A stretch of 64,000 bases of DNA from Sphingomonas sp. IC-11 (GTDB lineage Bacteria > Pseudomonadota > Alphaproteobacteria > Sphingomonadales > Sphingomonadaceae), in contig NZ_JAJNDU010000001.1 of assembly GCF_021043365.1 (NCBI RefSeq), forward strand, positions 1,388,164-1,452,163, in the 5' to 3' direction. Shown piece after piece: positions 1 through 8,694 of the stretch; position 1 is the first letter of the stretch; each line of letters begins with the position of its first letter. The notes under the pieces are model-generated. The model was not told where the DNA came from. It did no database searches and was given only the letters and a program-made list of their open reading frames with translations. The position numbers were made by a program, and so were the translations under genes.

Positions 1-511
1 CGATCTTTGCGCGCGGGCCCGCAGCGTCCGGCCAGTCAAAGCCTACGCGGGCTGCACGCTTTTGAAGTTTCTCAGCACGGAGCAACGCTGGCAGGCCCAA
101 CGCCACGCCGCTAAGAGCGCCAGCGTCCGACTTTTTAGCACGTTCCTGTGCCTTGATGATCTCCCAAAGGTGATGACCACCTTCCTCGGCATTCCCGAAG
201 ATATGCGGATGGCGTCGCTCCATCTTCTCGGAAATCGCGTTTGCCACATCATCAAACGTGAACTTTCCAAGCTCCTCCGCGATCTGGCTATGGAAGATCA
301 CCTGAAGCAGCAGGTCACCTAGCTCGTCCTTGAGGTCACCCAAGTCGCCCCGCGAGCATGCGTCTGCAACTTCGTAAGCTTCTTCAATCGTGTAAGGCGC
401 GATGGTTTCGAAAGTCTGCTCCCGATCCCACTCACAGCCTGTATCGGGATCACGTAAGCGCGCCATAATGGCCCGCAACCGGATTATGGGGGAGAGCTCC
501 CGATCATTCAT
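1..511 (-). CDS. mazG: MazG nucleoside triphosphate pyrophosphohydrolase (3' end cut by window)
   Basis: House-cleaning enzyme that hydrolyses non-canonical or excess NTPs to NMP and pyrophosphate in the cytosol. The 170 visible residues begin MNDRELSPIIRLRAIMARLR and contain the MazG metal-binding helices: EEAYEVADA, then a DLKDELGDLLLQVIFH stretch, and a second region with GNAEEGGHHLWEIIKAQE. The family is about 260 residues, so roughly the last third lies beyond position 1. The ATG at 509-511 is the first in-frame start and lies 45 bases after the preceding gene. It is the last member seen of the metG-tatD-hydrolase run. Confidence 0.9.
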   Translation of the reverse strand, partial: MNDRELSPIIRLRAIMARLRDPDTGCEWDREQTFETIAPYTIEEAYEVADACSRGDLGDLKDELGDLLLQVIFHSQIAEELGKFTFDDVANAISEKMERRHPHIFGNAEEGGHHLWEIIKAQERAKKSDAGALSGVALGLPALLRAEKLQKRAARVGFDWPDAAGPRAKI

Positions 512-556
512 TCACATTCACCGATAATATGCATTATGTTAAGCCTGAGCAAGGTT

Positions 557-721
557 TCAGGAACTCACCAGCAGGACCGCCCCGGTGACTATGGCGAAGA
601 TCGCCGCCCATATCACAGCGAACCTCACAACTCTGCCAAGTGGCAGCCGCCGGACGAGCAATGCGGACACTGGTAGGACGAGCATCAACAGCAGCAACAG
701 CGCCGCGGCGCTGTCGTTCAC
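557..721 (-). CDS. small hydrophobic membrane protein, 54 aa
   Basis: Function unknown. The ORF starts with GTG at 719-721, sharing four bases (GTGA) with the TGA stop of the upstream hydrolase, which suggests translational coupling. The product begins VNDSAAALLLLLMLVLPV and has two hydrophobic segments (about residues 5-24 and 33-53) separated by the basic stretch VRRLPLGRVVR. It looks like a two-pass inner-membrane peptide. The exact junction and the clean two-helix pattern argue for a real gene; nothing beyond membrane location can be inferred. Confidence 0.6.
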   Translation of the reverse strand: MNDSAAALLLLLMLVLPVSALLVRRLPLGRVVRFAVIWAAIFAIVTGAVLLVSS

Positions 722-1482
722 AGCATGAACTCCTGACCATCAAAACATGGCTCCACACCCGAGGGCAGCTCCGCGAGCAAAGACGCGTAATCCATGGAGT
801 GATCCATATGGGTCAAAGCAGCGCGCCGCGGCTGTAGCTCGTTGATCCACCCAAGGGCCTGTTCAAGGCTCGGGTGCGTCGGGTGGGTTCGACGACGCAG
901 CGCGTCGACAATCCATAGATCCAGCCCGCTATAAAGAGAGCGCATCTGCTCCGACATGCCACTGATATCAGTGGCATAACCGAATGCCTTATCATCGGCT
1001 TCGAACCGCAACCCGGCCGAGGTGATCGCCCCATGCGGCTGGTCCACGACCCGCAAGTTGATCGGCCCGACCGTGAACGCGTCGGGAAGCTCGTGGAGTG
1101 ACACCGTAGGCGGATACTCGTCCTGTCCAGCAAAGACGTAGCCGAACATTGTCTTGAGCTTCGCACCGGTATGCCGGCGTGCAAAACCGGTGACTGGCCG
1201 GCCGATCTGGTGATAAATCTGTCGCAAATCGTCGATCCCAAACACGTGATCGGCGTGTTCGTGAGTCCAGATTACCGCATCCACCGTACCGACGCCTGCA
1301 GCCAACAACTGCTGGCGCATGTCCGGTCCCGTGTCGACCAGGATACGGGTACCCTCATGCTCCACCAGAACCGAGACCCGTGTTCGCCGGTTTCGGGGTT
1401 CCGACGGATCGCACAGGCCCCAGTCATTGCCGATCCTCGGCACTCCTGAAGACGTCCCACAGCCGAGGACACGGACCTTCAC
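718..1482 (-). CDS. MBL-fold metal-dependent hydrolase, PhnP-like
   Basis: A 254-residue metallo-beta-lactamase fold protein. The metal motif THEHADH is at residues 73-79, with a preceding DTGPD (50-54), later HGAITSAGLRF and DATDISG-type segments, and THMDHSMDY near the C-terminus. The N-terminus MKVRVLGCGTSSGVPRIGNDWG, with Cys in the loop, is typical of PhnP (phosphoribosyl 1,2-cyclic phosphate phosphodiesterase) relatives. No phn genes are nearby, so the true substrate is open. It overlaps tatD by 4 bases and is probably cotranscribed with metG-tatD. Confidence 0.85.
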   Translation of the reverse strand: MKVRVLGCGTSSGVPRIGNDWGLCDPSEPRNRRTRVSVLVEHEGTRILVDTGPDMRQQLLAAGVGTVDAVIWTHEHADHVFGIDDLRQIYHQIGRPVTGFARRHTGAKLKTMFGYVFAGQDEYPPTVSLHELPDAFTVGPINLRVVDQPHGAITSAGLRFEADDKAFGYATDISGMSEQMRSLYSGLDLWIVDALRRRTHPTHPSLEQALGWINELQPRRAALTHMDHSMDYASLLAELPSGVEPCFDGQEFML

Positions 1483-2255
1483 GCGGTCGTCTTATCGAAC
1501 AAGGCATGAAAGTTTCGAGCCGTAACTTCTTTGAGACGCTCGACGTTCTCGCCTCGAAGGTCAGCCAGGAAATTGGCGGTATCGGCGACAAAGGCGGGCT
1601 CGCCAGTCTTCCCTCGATGTGGAACGGGCGCAAGAAACGGTGCGTCTGTCTCTATCAGCAGGCGATCGAGAGGAAGAGCGGCAGCGGTCTGCTGAAGGTC
1701 GCGCGCGCTCTTGAACGTCACGATCCCGGAGATCGAGATGTAGAAGCCGAAATCGATCGCGATGTCAGCGAAGGCTTTCGTGCCAGTGAAACAGTGGATT
1801 ACGCCCGAGAAGGCGCCCTTCCCCAACTCATCCCTGAGTATCTCGGCCGTATCTTCTTCGGCCTCGCGCGTGTGGACAATGATCGGCACTCCCGCCTCCC
1901 GTGCCGCAGCGATATGAGCGCGAAAGCTCGCTTGCTGCCTGACCCGGTCGGAATGATCGTAGAAATAATCGAGCCCACTCTCGCCAATACCCACCACACG
2001 CGGATGACGTGCTCGCTCCACGAGCTTGGCTGTGTCGACGTGCGGATGCTGATCTGCCTCATGCGGGTGGATACCCACCGTAGCCCAAACGTCCGGTTCT
2101 CGCTCGGCTGTCGCGAGAACATCATCCCACTCGCTTTCTCGTGTCGCAATGTTGAGCATCGCGCTCACGCCGCGGGCGCGTGCTCGTTCAAGCACCGCCT
2201 GCTGTTCTTCGGCCAAGCCCTTGTAGTTGAGGTGACAATGGCTGTCAGCGAGCAT
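1479..2255 (-). CDS. tatD: TatD family metal-dependent deoxyribonuclease
   Basis: TIM-barrel hydrolase of 258 residues, the usual family length. Metal ligands are visible: HxH at H6/H8 (DSHCHL), E92 (GIGESGLDY), H128 (IIVHTRE), H154 (VIHCFTG) and D204 (IETDAPFL). TatD proteins are Mg-dependent 3'-5' exonucleases linked to DNA repair; the precise substrate of this paralogue is inferred from family. It is placed directly after metG with a one-base overlap and overlaps the MBL hydrolase by 4 bases, an arrangement common in proteobacteria. Confidence 0.92.
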   Translation of the reverse strand: MLADSHCHLNYKGLAEEQQAVLERARARGVSAMLNIATRESEWDDVLATAEREPDVWATVGIHPHEADQHPHVDTAKLVERARHPRVVGIGESGLDYFYDHSDRVRQQASFRAHIAAAREAGVPIIVHTREAEEDTAEILRDELGKGAFSGVIHCFTGTKAFADIAIDFGFYISISGIVTFKSARDLQQTAAALPLDRLLIETDAPFLAPVPHRGKTGEPAFVADTANFLADLRGENVERLKEVTARNFHALFDKTTA

Positions 2256-3802
2256 CAGGCAGTCTCCACCGGCATTTCGAGCCGCGGGAAGGCTGGTGAT
2301 GGCACCGACAAGGCTGCGCCGCTGCTCACCCGACGCTCATACCAGCCATCATCGTCGATCGCGGCATGATCGCGTTCCGCCTCCGCCACGCCGAGTTGAT
2401 CGAGGATCGCGCCGGCACCCGCGGGAACCACCGGAAGGATCGCGATCGCGAGCATCCGGATTGCGCGGACCAGGGTGCGCAACACGGCGTTCATCCGCTC
2501 AGGATCGGTCTTGCGAAGGCTCCAGGGTGCCTGAGCGTCGATATACTGGTTGCAGGCGAAAACGCCGCGCATCCAAGCTTCGATCCCCTGACTCAACATG
2601 AGATCACCGAAAGCAGCCTTAAGCCCCGCTGCGGCAACGATAACTTCTTCGATCAACACACCATCAGTGTCGTCAGCGCGGCCACCCTCCGGGAGGTTGC
2701 CGAGGTTCTTCGCGATGAACGATAATGTGCGCTGCGCGAGATTGCCGAACGAATTCGCCAGCTCCGCATTAACGCGAGTTACAATGGCTTCTGCCGAATA
2801 GCTGCCATCCTGTCCGAAACTCACCTCACGTAAAAGGAAGTAGCGAAGCGCATCGACACCGAAGGCGGACACTAGGTCAGCAGGATCGACGACGTTGCCG
2901 ACGCTCTTCGACATCTTCTCACCGCGGTGAAGCACGAACCCGTGCCCAAACACCGACCGCGGCAGTGGTAGCTTCGCCGACATCAGAAATGCCGGCCAAT
3001 AAACGGCGTGAAAGCGGACGATATCCTTTCCGATCAGGTGCAAATCGGCCGGCCAGTGGCGCATTTCGGCCTCCGGATAGCCGGCGCCGGTCAGGTAGTT
3101 CGTGAGTGCGTCCACCCACACATACATGACATGCCCGGGACTGCCCGGAACCGGCACGCCCCAGTCAAAGCTGGTACGCGACACCGACAAATCCGACAGC
3201 CCGCCTTCCACAAACCGCATAACTTCGTTGCGCCGCGATTCCGGACGAATGAAATCGGGATTGTCGCGATAGAGGTCGAGCAGTGGCTGCTGATATTTGG
3301 AAAGGCGGAAAAACCAGGTCTCCTCCGCCGTCCACGTCACCGGCGTCCCTTGCGGCGAGAGCTTCTCACCTCCCTCACCAGCGACGAGCTCCTTCTCGTC
3401 GTAAAAGGCCTCGTCTCGCACAGAGTACCAGCCTTCGTAGCGATCGAGGTAAAGATCTCCGGCAGCCTCCATTGCCTGCCAGATCGCCTGACTGGCGCGG
3501 TAATGATCGGCATCCGTAGTGCGGATGAAGCGATCATAAGAGATGTTCAGATTGTCGCACATAGCACGGAAATGAGAGGACATTTCCGAAGCGAGGTCGC
3601 CTACCGCCATGCCGCGATCCCGGGCGGTCTGCACCATCTTCAGACCATGTTCGTCCGTCCCCGTCTGAAAACGAACGTCGCGCCCGGACTGGCGCTGGAA
3701 CCGCGCGATGGCGTCGGCAGCGATCGCTTCATAGGCATGGCCGATGTGCGGCTTTCCGTTGGGATAGCTGATCGCGGTGGTGATGTAGAAGGGTTCGCCC
3801 AT
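2255..3802 (-). CDS. metG: methionyl-tRNA synthetase
   Basis: Charges tRNA-Met with methionine (class I synthetase). The HIGH motif is H19-I-G-H22 (NGKPHIGHAYEA) and KMSKS is at residues 296-300. At 515 residues it is the short form, without the C-terminal EMAPII-like tRNA-binding domain. The knuckle region (GWYSVRDEAFYDEKE) has no CxxC pairs, so it belongs to the zinc-free knuckle type seen in many alphaproteobacteria. It starts 15 bases after holB, in one run with tmk and holB. Confidence 0.96.
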   Translation of the reverse strand: MGEPFYITTAISYPNGKPHIGHAYEAIAADAIARFQRQSGRDVRFQTGTDEHGLKMVQTARDRGMAVGDLASEMSSHFRAMCDNLNISYDRFIRTTDADHYRASQAIWQAMEAAGDLYLDRYEGWYSVRDEAFYDEKELVAGEGGEKLSPQGTPVTWTAEETWFFRLSKYQQPLLDLYRDNPDFIRPESRRNEVMRFVEGGLSDLSVSRTSFDWGVPVPGSPGHVMYVWVDALTNYLTGAGYPEAEMRHWPADLHLIGKDIVRFHAVYWPAFLMSAKLPLPRSVFGHGFVLHRGEKMSKSVGNVVDPADLVSAFGVDALRYFLLREVSFGQDGSYSAEAIVTRVNAELANSFGNLAQRTLSFIAKNLGNLPEGGRADDTDGVLIEEVIVAAAGLKAAFGDLMLSQGIEAWMRGVFACNQYIDAQAPWSLRKTDPERMNAVLRTLVRAIRMLAIAILPVVPAGAGAILDQLGVAEAERDHAAIDDDGWYERRVSSGAALSVPSPAFPRLEMPVETA

Positions 3803-3817
3803 AGGAGTTCGCCTCTA

Positions 3818-4765
3818 CTATCGAGCGAGCCGCGCGACCACCCCCGCCAGTTCAAACACGGTTGTCCCGGGATCAAGGGAGAGACCGCGGGCACTGGCTG
3901 CGATCCTCCGCCCCTCGTCATACGCATCCAGGGCCGTGCGCAGCGCGGTGCCGGAGCGGTAGGGCGCCTGTTCCGCGATGAAGGTGGGCACACGATCGAG
4001 GAACGCCTCATACCGTGGCTGCGCCGCCTTCAACGACAGCGCGCGCATCAGCTTCACCCGCTCAACGTTGTCGCGGTCACCATGTTGCGCGATTGCGGCC
4101 AGCGCCGCGTCGATCCTGTTGAGTTCAAGCCCAGCGAAGCGGAGCGCCCGCCCTGGCGACCCAGCGCCCGCCCGCAGCAACGACTCGCGTTCATCCTGGC
4201 TGGCGTCGGGCAGGAGATCCGAAAGGGCAGCCTGCATGTCGGCATCACTCAGCGGGTCAAAGCGCAACAAGCGACACCGCGAGCGGATCGTCGGCAGGAG
4301 GCGGCCGGGTGCATGGCTGATCAACAGGAAAACAGTGCCGGCAGGCGGCTCTTCCAGATTCTTCAGCAGCGCGTTCGCCCCAGCGCGCTCGAGATCGTCA
4401 ACGGCGTCGATCACAATAACCCGGCGCGGACCGAGCGACGGCGTGGTCGCGAACAGGGGCTGGAGCCCGCGAACCTGAGCGATCGTGATGCTGCGCGCGA
4501 GATCACCATCGGGCTTGCCGTCCTTCGGCAAACGCTCAAGCACGCGAAGGTCGGGATGCGAGCCCGCCTCGACGAGCGCGCGGGTCCGTTCGGGCCCGAG
4601 ATCACCGGACGCCCGCGCCAGAAGGTCGACGGCCGCCTCCCGAGCAAAGCTGCCCTTCCCTATCCCTTGCGAGCCGGCGAACAACCAGGCGTGGTGCATG
4701 GTTCCGCCAGCCACCGCTGCCTGAAATGCCTCCCGCGCCGCGTTGTTGCCGCGCAGGGCGATCAC
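3818..4765 (-). CDS. holB: DNA polymerase III delta' subunit
   Basis: Clamp-loader subunit of the replicative polymerase, 315 residues. The AAA+ P-loop is GSQGIGKG (31-38). A VIVIDAVDDLERAGANALLK segment (Walker B/sensor region) is followed by LEEPPAGTVFLLIS and TIRSRCRLLRF, which are hallmark delta' signatures. The zinc-module cysteines of enterobacterial delta' are not apparent. It overlaps tmk by 4 bases and is followed by metG, a widely conserved order. Confidence 0.93.
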   Translation of the reverse strand: MIALRGNNAAREAFQAAVAGGTMHHAWLFAGSQGIGKGSFAREAAVDLLARASGDLGPERTRALVEAGSHPDLRVLERLPKDGKPDGDLARSITIAQVRGLQPLFATTPSLGPRRVIVIDAVDDLERAGANALLKNLEEPPAGTVFLLISHAPGRLLPTIRSRCRLLRFDPLSDADMQAALSDLLPDASQDERESLLRAGAGSPGRALRFAGLELNRIDAALAAIAQHGDRDNVERVKLMRALSLKAAQPRYEAFLDRVPTFIAEQAPYRSGTALRTALDAYDEGRRIAASARGLSLDPGTTVFELAGVVARLAR

Positions 4766-5388
4766 GGCAGCAGATCGCTCAGTTCGGACAGCAGCAGCGC
4801 CGTGACGTCGCCGGGCGAGCGGCTAGCATCGACCACCCTGAACCGGCCCGGCTCACGGGACGCAAACGCGCGAAAGGCCCGGCCAACGTCGGCATGGAAA
4901 TGCTCGCTGCGCATCGAGAAGCGGTCCGTCGCATCGCCATCGCGCAGAGCAGCACGACGAACGCCTTCGGCCACCGGCAAATCCAGAACAAAGGTACGAT
5001 CCGGGAGAAGGCCGCGAGACCCGAAGCCGTGGAGCGCCAGGATCGCCGCGTCGTCTATCCCGCCCGCTGCGCCTTGGTAGGCGCGGGTCGAGTCGATGAA
5101 ACGATCGGTGATCACCCATGTGCCTGCTTCAAGCGCCGGCTTGATAACCTTTTCGACGTGGTCCGATCGCGCTGCGGCGAACAACAGGGCCTCCGCACGA
5201 GCGCCCCAACGTGTAACGTCACCTTGCATCAACAAGGTGCGTATCGCCTCGGCGCCCTCGCTTCCGCCTGGTTCCCGGGTGACGAGCACGGACAACCCAC
5301 GCGATTCGAGCGCTGCAGCCAGCGCCCGAACCTGCGTCGACTTACCCGCTCCCTCGCCGCCCTCCAGCGAGAGGAAGCGTCCGTTCAT
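4762..5388 (-). CDS. tmk: thymidylate kinase
   Basis: Phosphorylates dTMP to dTDP for DNA synthesis. The product is 208 residues. The P-loop EGGEGAGKST lies at about residues 9-18, followed by the DRx-type loop TREPGG, the DRFIDSTRAYQG substrate motif and a basic-rich LID region (FGSRGLLPDRTF). It overlaps the upstream carboxypeptidase gene and the downstream holB by 4 bases each, so it is tightly coupled in the dacA-tmk-holB-metG run. Confidence 0.95.
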   Translation of the reverse strand: MNGRFLSLEGGEGAGKSTQVRALAAALESRGLSVLVTREPGGSEGAEAIRTLLMQGDVTRWGARAEALLFAAARSDHVEKVIKPALEAGTWVITDRFIDSTRAYQGAAGGIDDAAILALHGFGSRGLLPDRTFVLDLPVAEGVRRAALRDGDATDRFSMRSEHFHADVGRAFRAFASREPGRFRVVDASRSPGDVTALLLSELSDLLP

Positions 5389-6560
5389 CCGAACAACCCG
5401 GCGAGACCAGCCCAGGCACGACCGAAGAAGCCAGCTTCCTCGACATCCTTTTCGGCAACCAGCGGCATGGTCTGAACCGGCAGGCCAGGTGAGGTGATCA
5501 CAAGATCGGCGACATGCGCGCCAGCCTTGATTGGTGCCTTGATCGGCCCCTGATAGACGACCTTCGCGCTCATGGCCGGTGCGGCACCTGACGGCAGCGC
5601 AACCTTCAGGTCACGTGGCGCAACAAGGCCCACGGTGGACGCATCGCCAAGCTGAACTTCAGCCTCGGTGACCTTGCGCCCCTGCTTCACGACCGGCTTC
5701 GCCTGCCATGCGCGGAAGCCCCAGTCCATGAAGCGCACCGACTCGCTGATGCGCTGATTGGAGCTCGTCAGCCCGGCGAGCACCATGACCAGGCGACGGC
5801 CATTCTGTTCCGCAGATCCGGTGAAGCCATAACCGGCCTCTTCGGTGTGCCCCGTCTTAAGCCCGTCGGCACCGGCAACGCGGCCCAGCAGAGGATCGCG
5901 ATTCGCCTGGGTGATGGCGTTGCCTGATCCGAGCGTCTTGCCCCAGGTAAATTCGCGCCGCGAGTAGAACTGCTTGTAGAGACGCGGGTGATCTTCAATC
6001 GTGGACGCCGCCAGCTTCGCCAGATCACGCGCCGTCACATAGGTGACGCCATTGTCGGGCCAGCCATTGGACGTACCAAAGTGGCTGTTGTTGAGGCCCA
6101 GCTTCTTGGCAGCTTCATTCATCCGCTGCGTAAAAGCTTCCTCGGTGCCGGAAATGCCCTCAGCCAGCACGACGCACGCATCGTTACCCGAAAGCACGAC
6201 AATGCCGTACAGAAGGTTCGCAACGGAAACCCGCTCGCCCGGTGACAGGAACATGGTCGAGCCTGCCGACGGACCATGCCACTTCTGCCATGTTTCCGGT
6301 CGGACTTCGAACTCTTGATCCAGCTTCAGCTCGCCGCGCTTGATGAGATCAAACGCCACATAGGCCGTCATCATCTTCGCCATCGATGCGGGTGGCATCC
6401 GGCGATCGGCGTCCTTGGCGAAGAGCACGGCGCCGGACGACAGATCCTTCAGGAAGGCGACAGGCGCCACGGTCTGGAACTGCGGCGCAGAGGCGGCGGA
6501 GGGGTAGGCGACAGACAAGGCAATCGCCGGCACCGCAAGATAGGACAGAAGCTTGGTCAT
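5385..6560 (-). CDS. dacA: D-alanyl-D-alanine carboxypeptidase (DacA/PBP5-6 family)
   Basis: Periplasmic penicillin-binding protein that removes the terminal D-Ala from peptidoglycan pentapeptides. From the ATG at 6560 it is 391 residues, with a signal peptide (MTKLLSYLAVPAIALS...AASA). The active-site SxxK is S59-M-A-K62, SGN is in VLSGNDACVV, and KTG is in GLKTGHTEEAGYG. A PBP5-type C-terminal beta domain follows. A TTG start at 6587 overlapping the upstream stop (TTGA) is possible and would add nine residues; I prefer the ATG because the signal peptide starts cleanly there. The C-terminal FFGRAWAGLAGLFG looks like an amphipathic membrane anchor. Confidence 0.93.
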   Translation of the reverse strand: MTKLLSYLAVPAIALSVAYPSAASAPQFQTVAPVAFLKDLSSGAVLFAKDADRRMPPASMAKMMTAYVAFDLIKRGELKLDQEFEVRPETWQKWHGPSAGSTMFLSPGERVSVANLLYGIVVLSGNDACVVLAEGISGTEEAFTQRMNEAAKKLGLNNSHFGTSNGWPDNGVTYVTARDLAKLAASTIEDHPRLYKQFYSRREFTWGKTLGSGNAITQANRDPLLGRVAGADGLKTGHTEEAGYGFTGSAEQNGRRLVMVLAGLTSSNQRISESVRFMDWGFRAWQAKPVVKQGRKVTEAEVQLGDASTVGLVAPRDLKVALPSGAAPAMSAKVVYQGPIKAPIKAGAHVADLVITSPGLPVQTMPLVAEKDVEEAGFFGRAWAGLAGLFG

Positions 6561-6583
6561 GGACGCTCTACTCGGTGCTTTTC

Positions 6584-7483
6584 TCAAGGCTGAACAATGA
6601 TTGCGGCACCGCCATAGCCGCGGCGCTCGGCTGCGTCACGTGCGCGTTGGGCGGAATTCTTATCGGCAAATGGCCCCAGCCGAACTCGGTGGAGTCCGCC
6701 GGTGCCTTCGACATAGCCCCCCAGCGTTTCCGCCAGTGCACGGGCGCGCGATTGGCTGGACAGCGCCGCCACCTGCACGAGATATCTCCCTGATGTCGCC
6801 ATGCGTGGGACGGCGGGCGTCACGCGGGACGGAACGGCCGACGTACGCACAGCGGTGGGCATAGCGGAAACTGCGGGAGATCGGGTCTGGGAAGCAGTGA
6901 TTGCTGCGGCAGAACCGAGTTCGAGCTGCTTGCGAAGTGCCGCAAGCAGTCCGGGCGGTGCATCAAGTCGCCGTCCCGCGGGACGACCCGCCCTCAGTTC
7001 CGCCAGATCGGCCGCACTGGCGGCGACTCCGCGGACGCGAACCGGCGCGGAGAGCCTGTCGGCCAGACCGAGCAACCCCGCTGCGGCCGGCGAAAGCTCG
7101 ATCTCTGCACTGTCCCCGCGTGGCGCCATGTGACCATCGATGAGGACAAGGATCGTGCTGCCGGTGTCCAGCGACGTGACCTCCGCCACAGACCCTGAAG
7201 GAAGCTGGTGATGGGCGGCAACGATGGCAGTCTGGCTGGCCAAGCCTCCGGCAGCGCTGGTGGTTGCAGCCGCATCAGGCGAGCGCCTTCTTGCGGGCCC
7301 CACCTGATCATAGCGAGGCTGCCCCATGCCGGACGTCGCAGCCGGTCCCGCCGGCGTGCCCGCCTCTGGCGGAAGCGGCACGCTCGTTGATGCGGGAAGC
7401 TGAGCCGGAGCGGGATTGGCGGCGGCAATTGATGCCAGGGCAAGTCCAACCAGCGTGGGCCGGGCCCTATTGCTCCACGGCAT
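6584..7483 (-). CDS. RlpA-like double-psi barrel protein with C-terminal SPOR domain
   Basis: Secreted protein of about 299 residues from the ATG at 7483 (signal peptide MPWSNRARPTLVGLALASIA...PAPAQ). A low-complexity linker ending in YDQVGPARR precedes an RlpA-like domain (TAIVAAHHQLPSGSVAEVTSLDTG then ELSPAAAGLLGL). A SPOR domain follows (GRYLVQVAALSSQSRARALAETL to the C-terminus), which binds denuded septal glycan. Compared with RlpA, the NDRGPF segment is replaced by IDGHMAPRGD and the usual GE before the AAH motif is lost, so lytic transglycosylase activity is doubtful. It overlaps mltB by 17 bases. Confidence 0.75.
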   Translation of the reverse strand: MPWSNRARPTLVGLALASIAAANPAPAQLPASTSVPLPPEAGTPAGPAATSGMGQPRYDQVGPARRRSPDAAATTSAAGGLASQTAIVAAHHQLPSGSVAEVTSLDTGSTILVLIDGHMAPRGDSAEIELSPAAAGLLGLADRLSAPVRVRGVAASAADLAELRAGRPAGRRLDAPPGLLAALRKQLELGSAAAITASQTRSPAVSAMPTAVRTSAVPSRVTPAVPRMATSGRYLVQVAALSSQSRARALAETLGGYVEGTGGLHRVRLGPFADKNSAQRARDAAERRGYGGAAIIVQP

Positions 7484-8510
7484 CAGCCAGCAGACCGACC
7501 GAAAGCGCATAAAAATTCGAGCAATTATAGTCGAGGATCACCCGGTAATTGCCGGTCAGCAAATAGGCCGTCTGGCCCGGACCATCCGGCTCCATCAGGG
7601 TGGCGAGGACGTCATCCGCGGGCCAGGCGCGTCCCTGCGGTACGATGCCGAGCGCACGCCATTCGGCCATGGTTCGCCATGTGCTGTGCCGTTCGAAGAC
7701 ACGTGGGCAGCGAGGCGAAACCAGCCGGTTGCGCTGGCTCGAACGATCGAACCCCGCGGGTACGGAGACGGCAAAGCCCCATGGCTGACCGGGGCGCCAG
7801 CCCGCGTTGACGAAGTAGTTGCCGATAGAGGCAAGCGTATCCGCCTGGCTGTTCCAAATGTCTGCGCGGCCGTCTCCATCGCCGTCCTTGGCGAGGCGCA
7901 GATAAATGGAGGGCAGGAATTGGGGGTTACCCGTGGCCCCTGCCCAGCTACCCTTCAACGTCTCTCGCGAGATCCCGCGTTCCAGGATCTTGAGCGAAGC
8001 GATGAACTCGCCTGCGAAGAGCGAGCGGCGGCGCCCCTCATAGGCAAGCGTCGCCAGGCTGCGGAGCAGGTCGAAGTTGCCGGTATAACTGCCGTAATTC
8101 GTTTCGTGGCCCCAGATCGCCACCATGATCGATTCCGGCACGCCGGTCTCCGCCTCCACGCGCGCCAGTCGCCCCCGGTTGGCGACATAGGCCGCGCGGC
8201 CGCGGGAAATGCGCGCCGCATCCACGTGACGCGCCTTGTACGGGGCGAACGGCGGGCTGGCGGTGGATTGCGGATTGCCGGGCTGCGCACGGTCAAGCTC
8301 CACCACGCGCGCGCTATAGGTAAGCGTCGGCAGTATCGCATCGACGGTGGATGGTCGCACGCCTTCGCGCAGTGCCTGCGCCCGCAGTTCGGGCAGATAG
8401 GCCTGAAAGCCCGCCTCGTCCTGAGCAGCTGCCGCACCGGCGAAGGTGAAGCCCGCCGCCAGGGCGGTTGCGATCCGAAAAAAATGACTGGTGATGTTGA
8501 AGCCCCTCAC
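7467..8510 (-). CDS. mltB: lytic murein transglycosylase, MltB family
   Basis: Cleaves peptidoglycan glycan strands to 1,6-anhydroMurNAc ends in the periplasm. Chosen start is GTG at 8510, which puts a signal peptide (RGFNITSHFFRIATALAAGFTFAGAAAAQ) at the N-terminus; TTG at 8552 is an alternative. The SLT_2 domain holds the catalytic Glu136 in IWGHETNYGSY, then NFDLLRSLATLAYEGRR and NPQFLPSIY. It ends with the family's LLTGNYRVILDYNCSN. No lipobox Cys is seen, so it is probably soluble. It heads the run mltB-rlpA-like-dacA-tmk-holB-metG. Confidence 0.92.
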   Translation of the reverse strand: MRGFNITSHFFRIATALAAGFTFAGAAAAQDEAGFQAYLPELRAQALREGVRPSTVDAILPTLTYSARVVELDRAQPGNPQSTASPPFAPYKARHVDAARISRGRAAYVANRGRLARVEAETGVPESIMVAIWGHETNYGSYTGNFDLLRSLATLAYEGRRRSLFAGEFIASLKILERGISRETLKGSWAGATGNPQFLPSIYLRLAKDGDGDGRADIWNSQADTLASIGNYFVNAGWRPGQPWGFAVSVPAGFDRSSQRNRLVSPRCPRVFERHSTWRTMAEWRALGIVPQGRAWPADDVLATLMEPDGPGQTAYLLTGNYRVILDYNCSNFYALSVGLLADAVEQ

Positions 8511-8604
8511 CCCTGCTGTGTGACACAGCCGGCCATTATTCGGAACCGTCAATCATCGACGGGCTTGCACGTATCGCCGCACCGCGCCACAGGGCGTTCC
8601 GGAC

Positions 8605-8694
8605 GGATGGGTGGCCGAGTGGTTTAAGGCAGCGGTCTTGAAAACCGCCGTGGGTTCACGCTCACCGTGGGTTCGAATCCCACCCCATCCGCCA
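8605..8694 (+). tRNA. tRNA-Ser(TGA)
   Basis: A 90-base class II tRNA with encoded CCA. Acceptor arms GGATGGG (8605-8611) and CCCATCC (8684-8690) pair perfectly, followed by discriminator G and CCA. The anticodon stem-loop CGGTCTTGAAAACCG presents TGA, reading UCA and other UCN serine codons. The long variable arm (GTGGGTTCACGCTCAC) and the T-loop GTTCGAATC are present. It is the only RNA gene I can support in the window. Confidence 0.97.

Noticed and set aside
3008-5080. 690-codon open frame on the plus strand
   Set aside because: It is antisense to metG, holB and tmk, all of which have unmistakable family motifs. Long antisense frames are common in GC-rich DNA.
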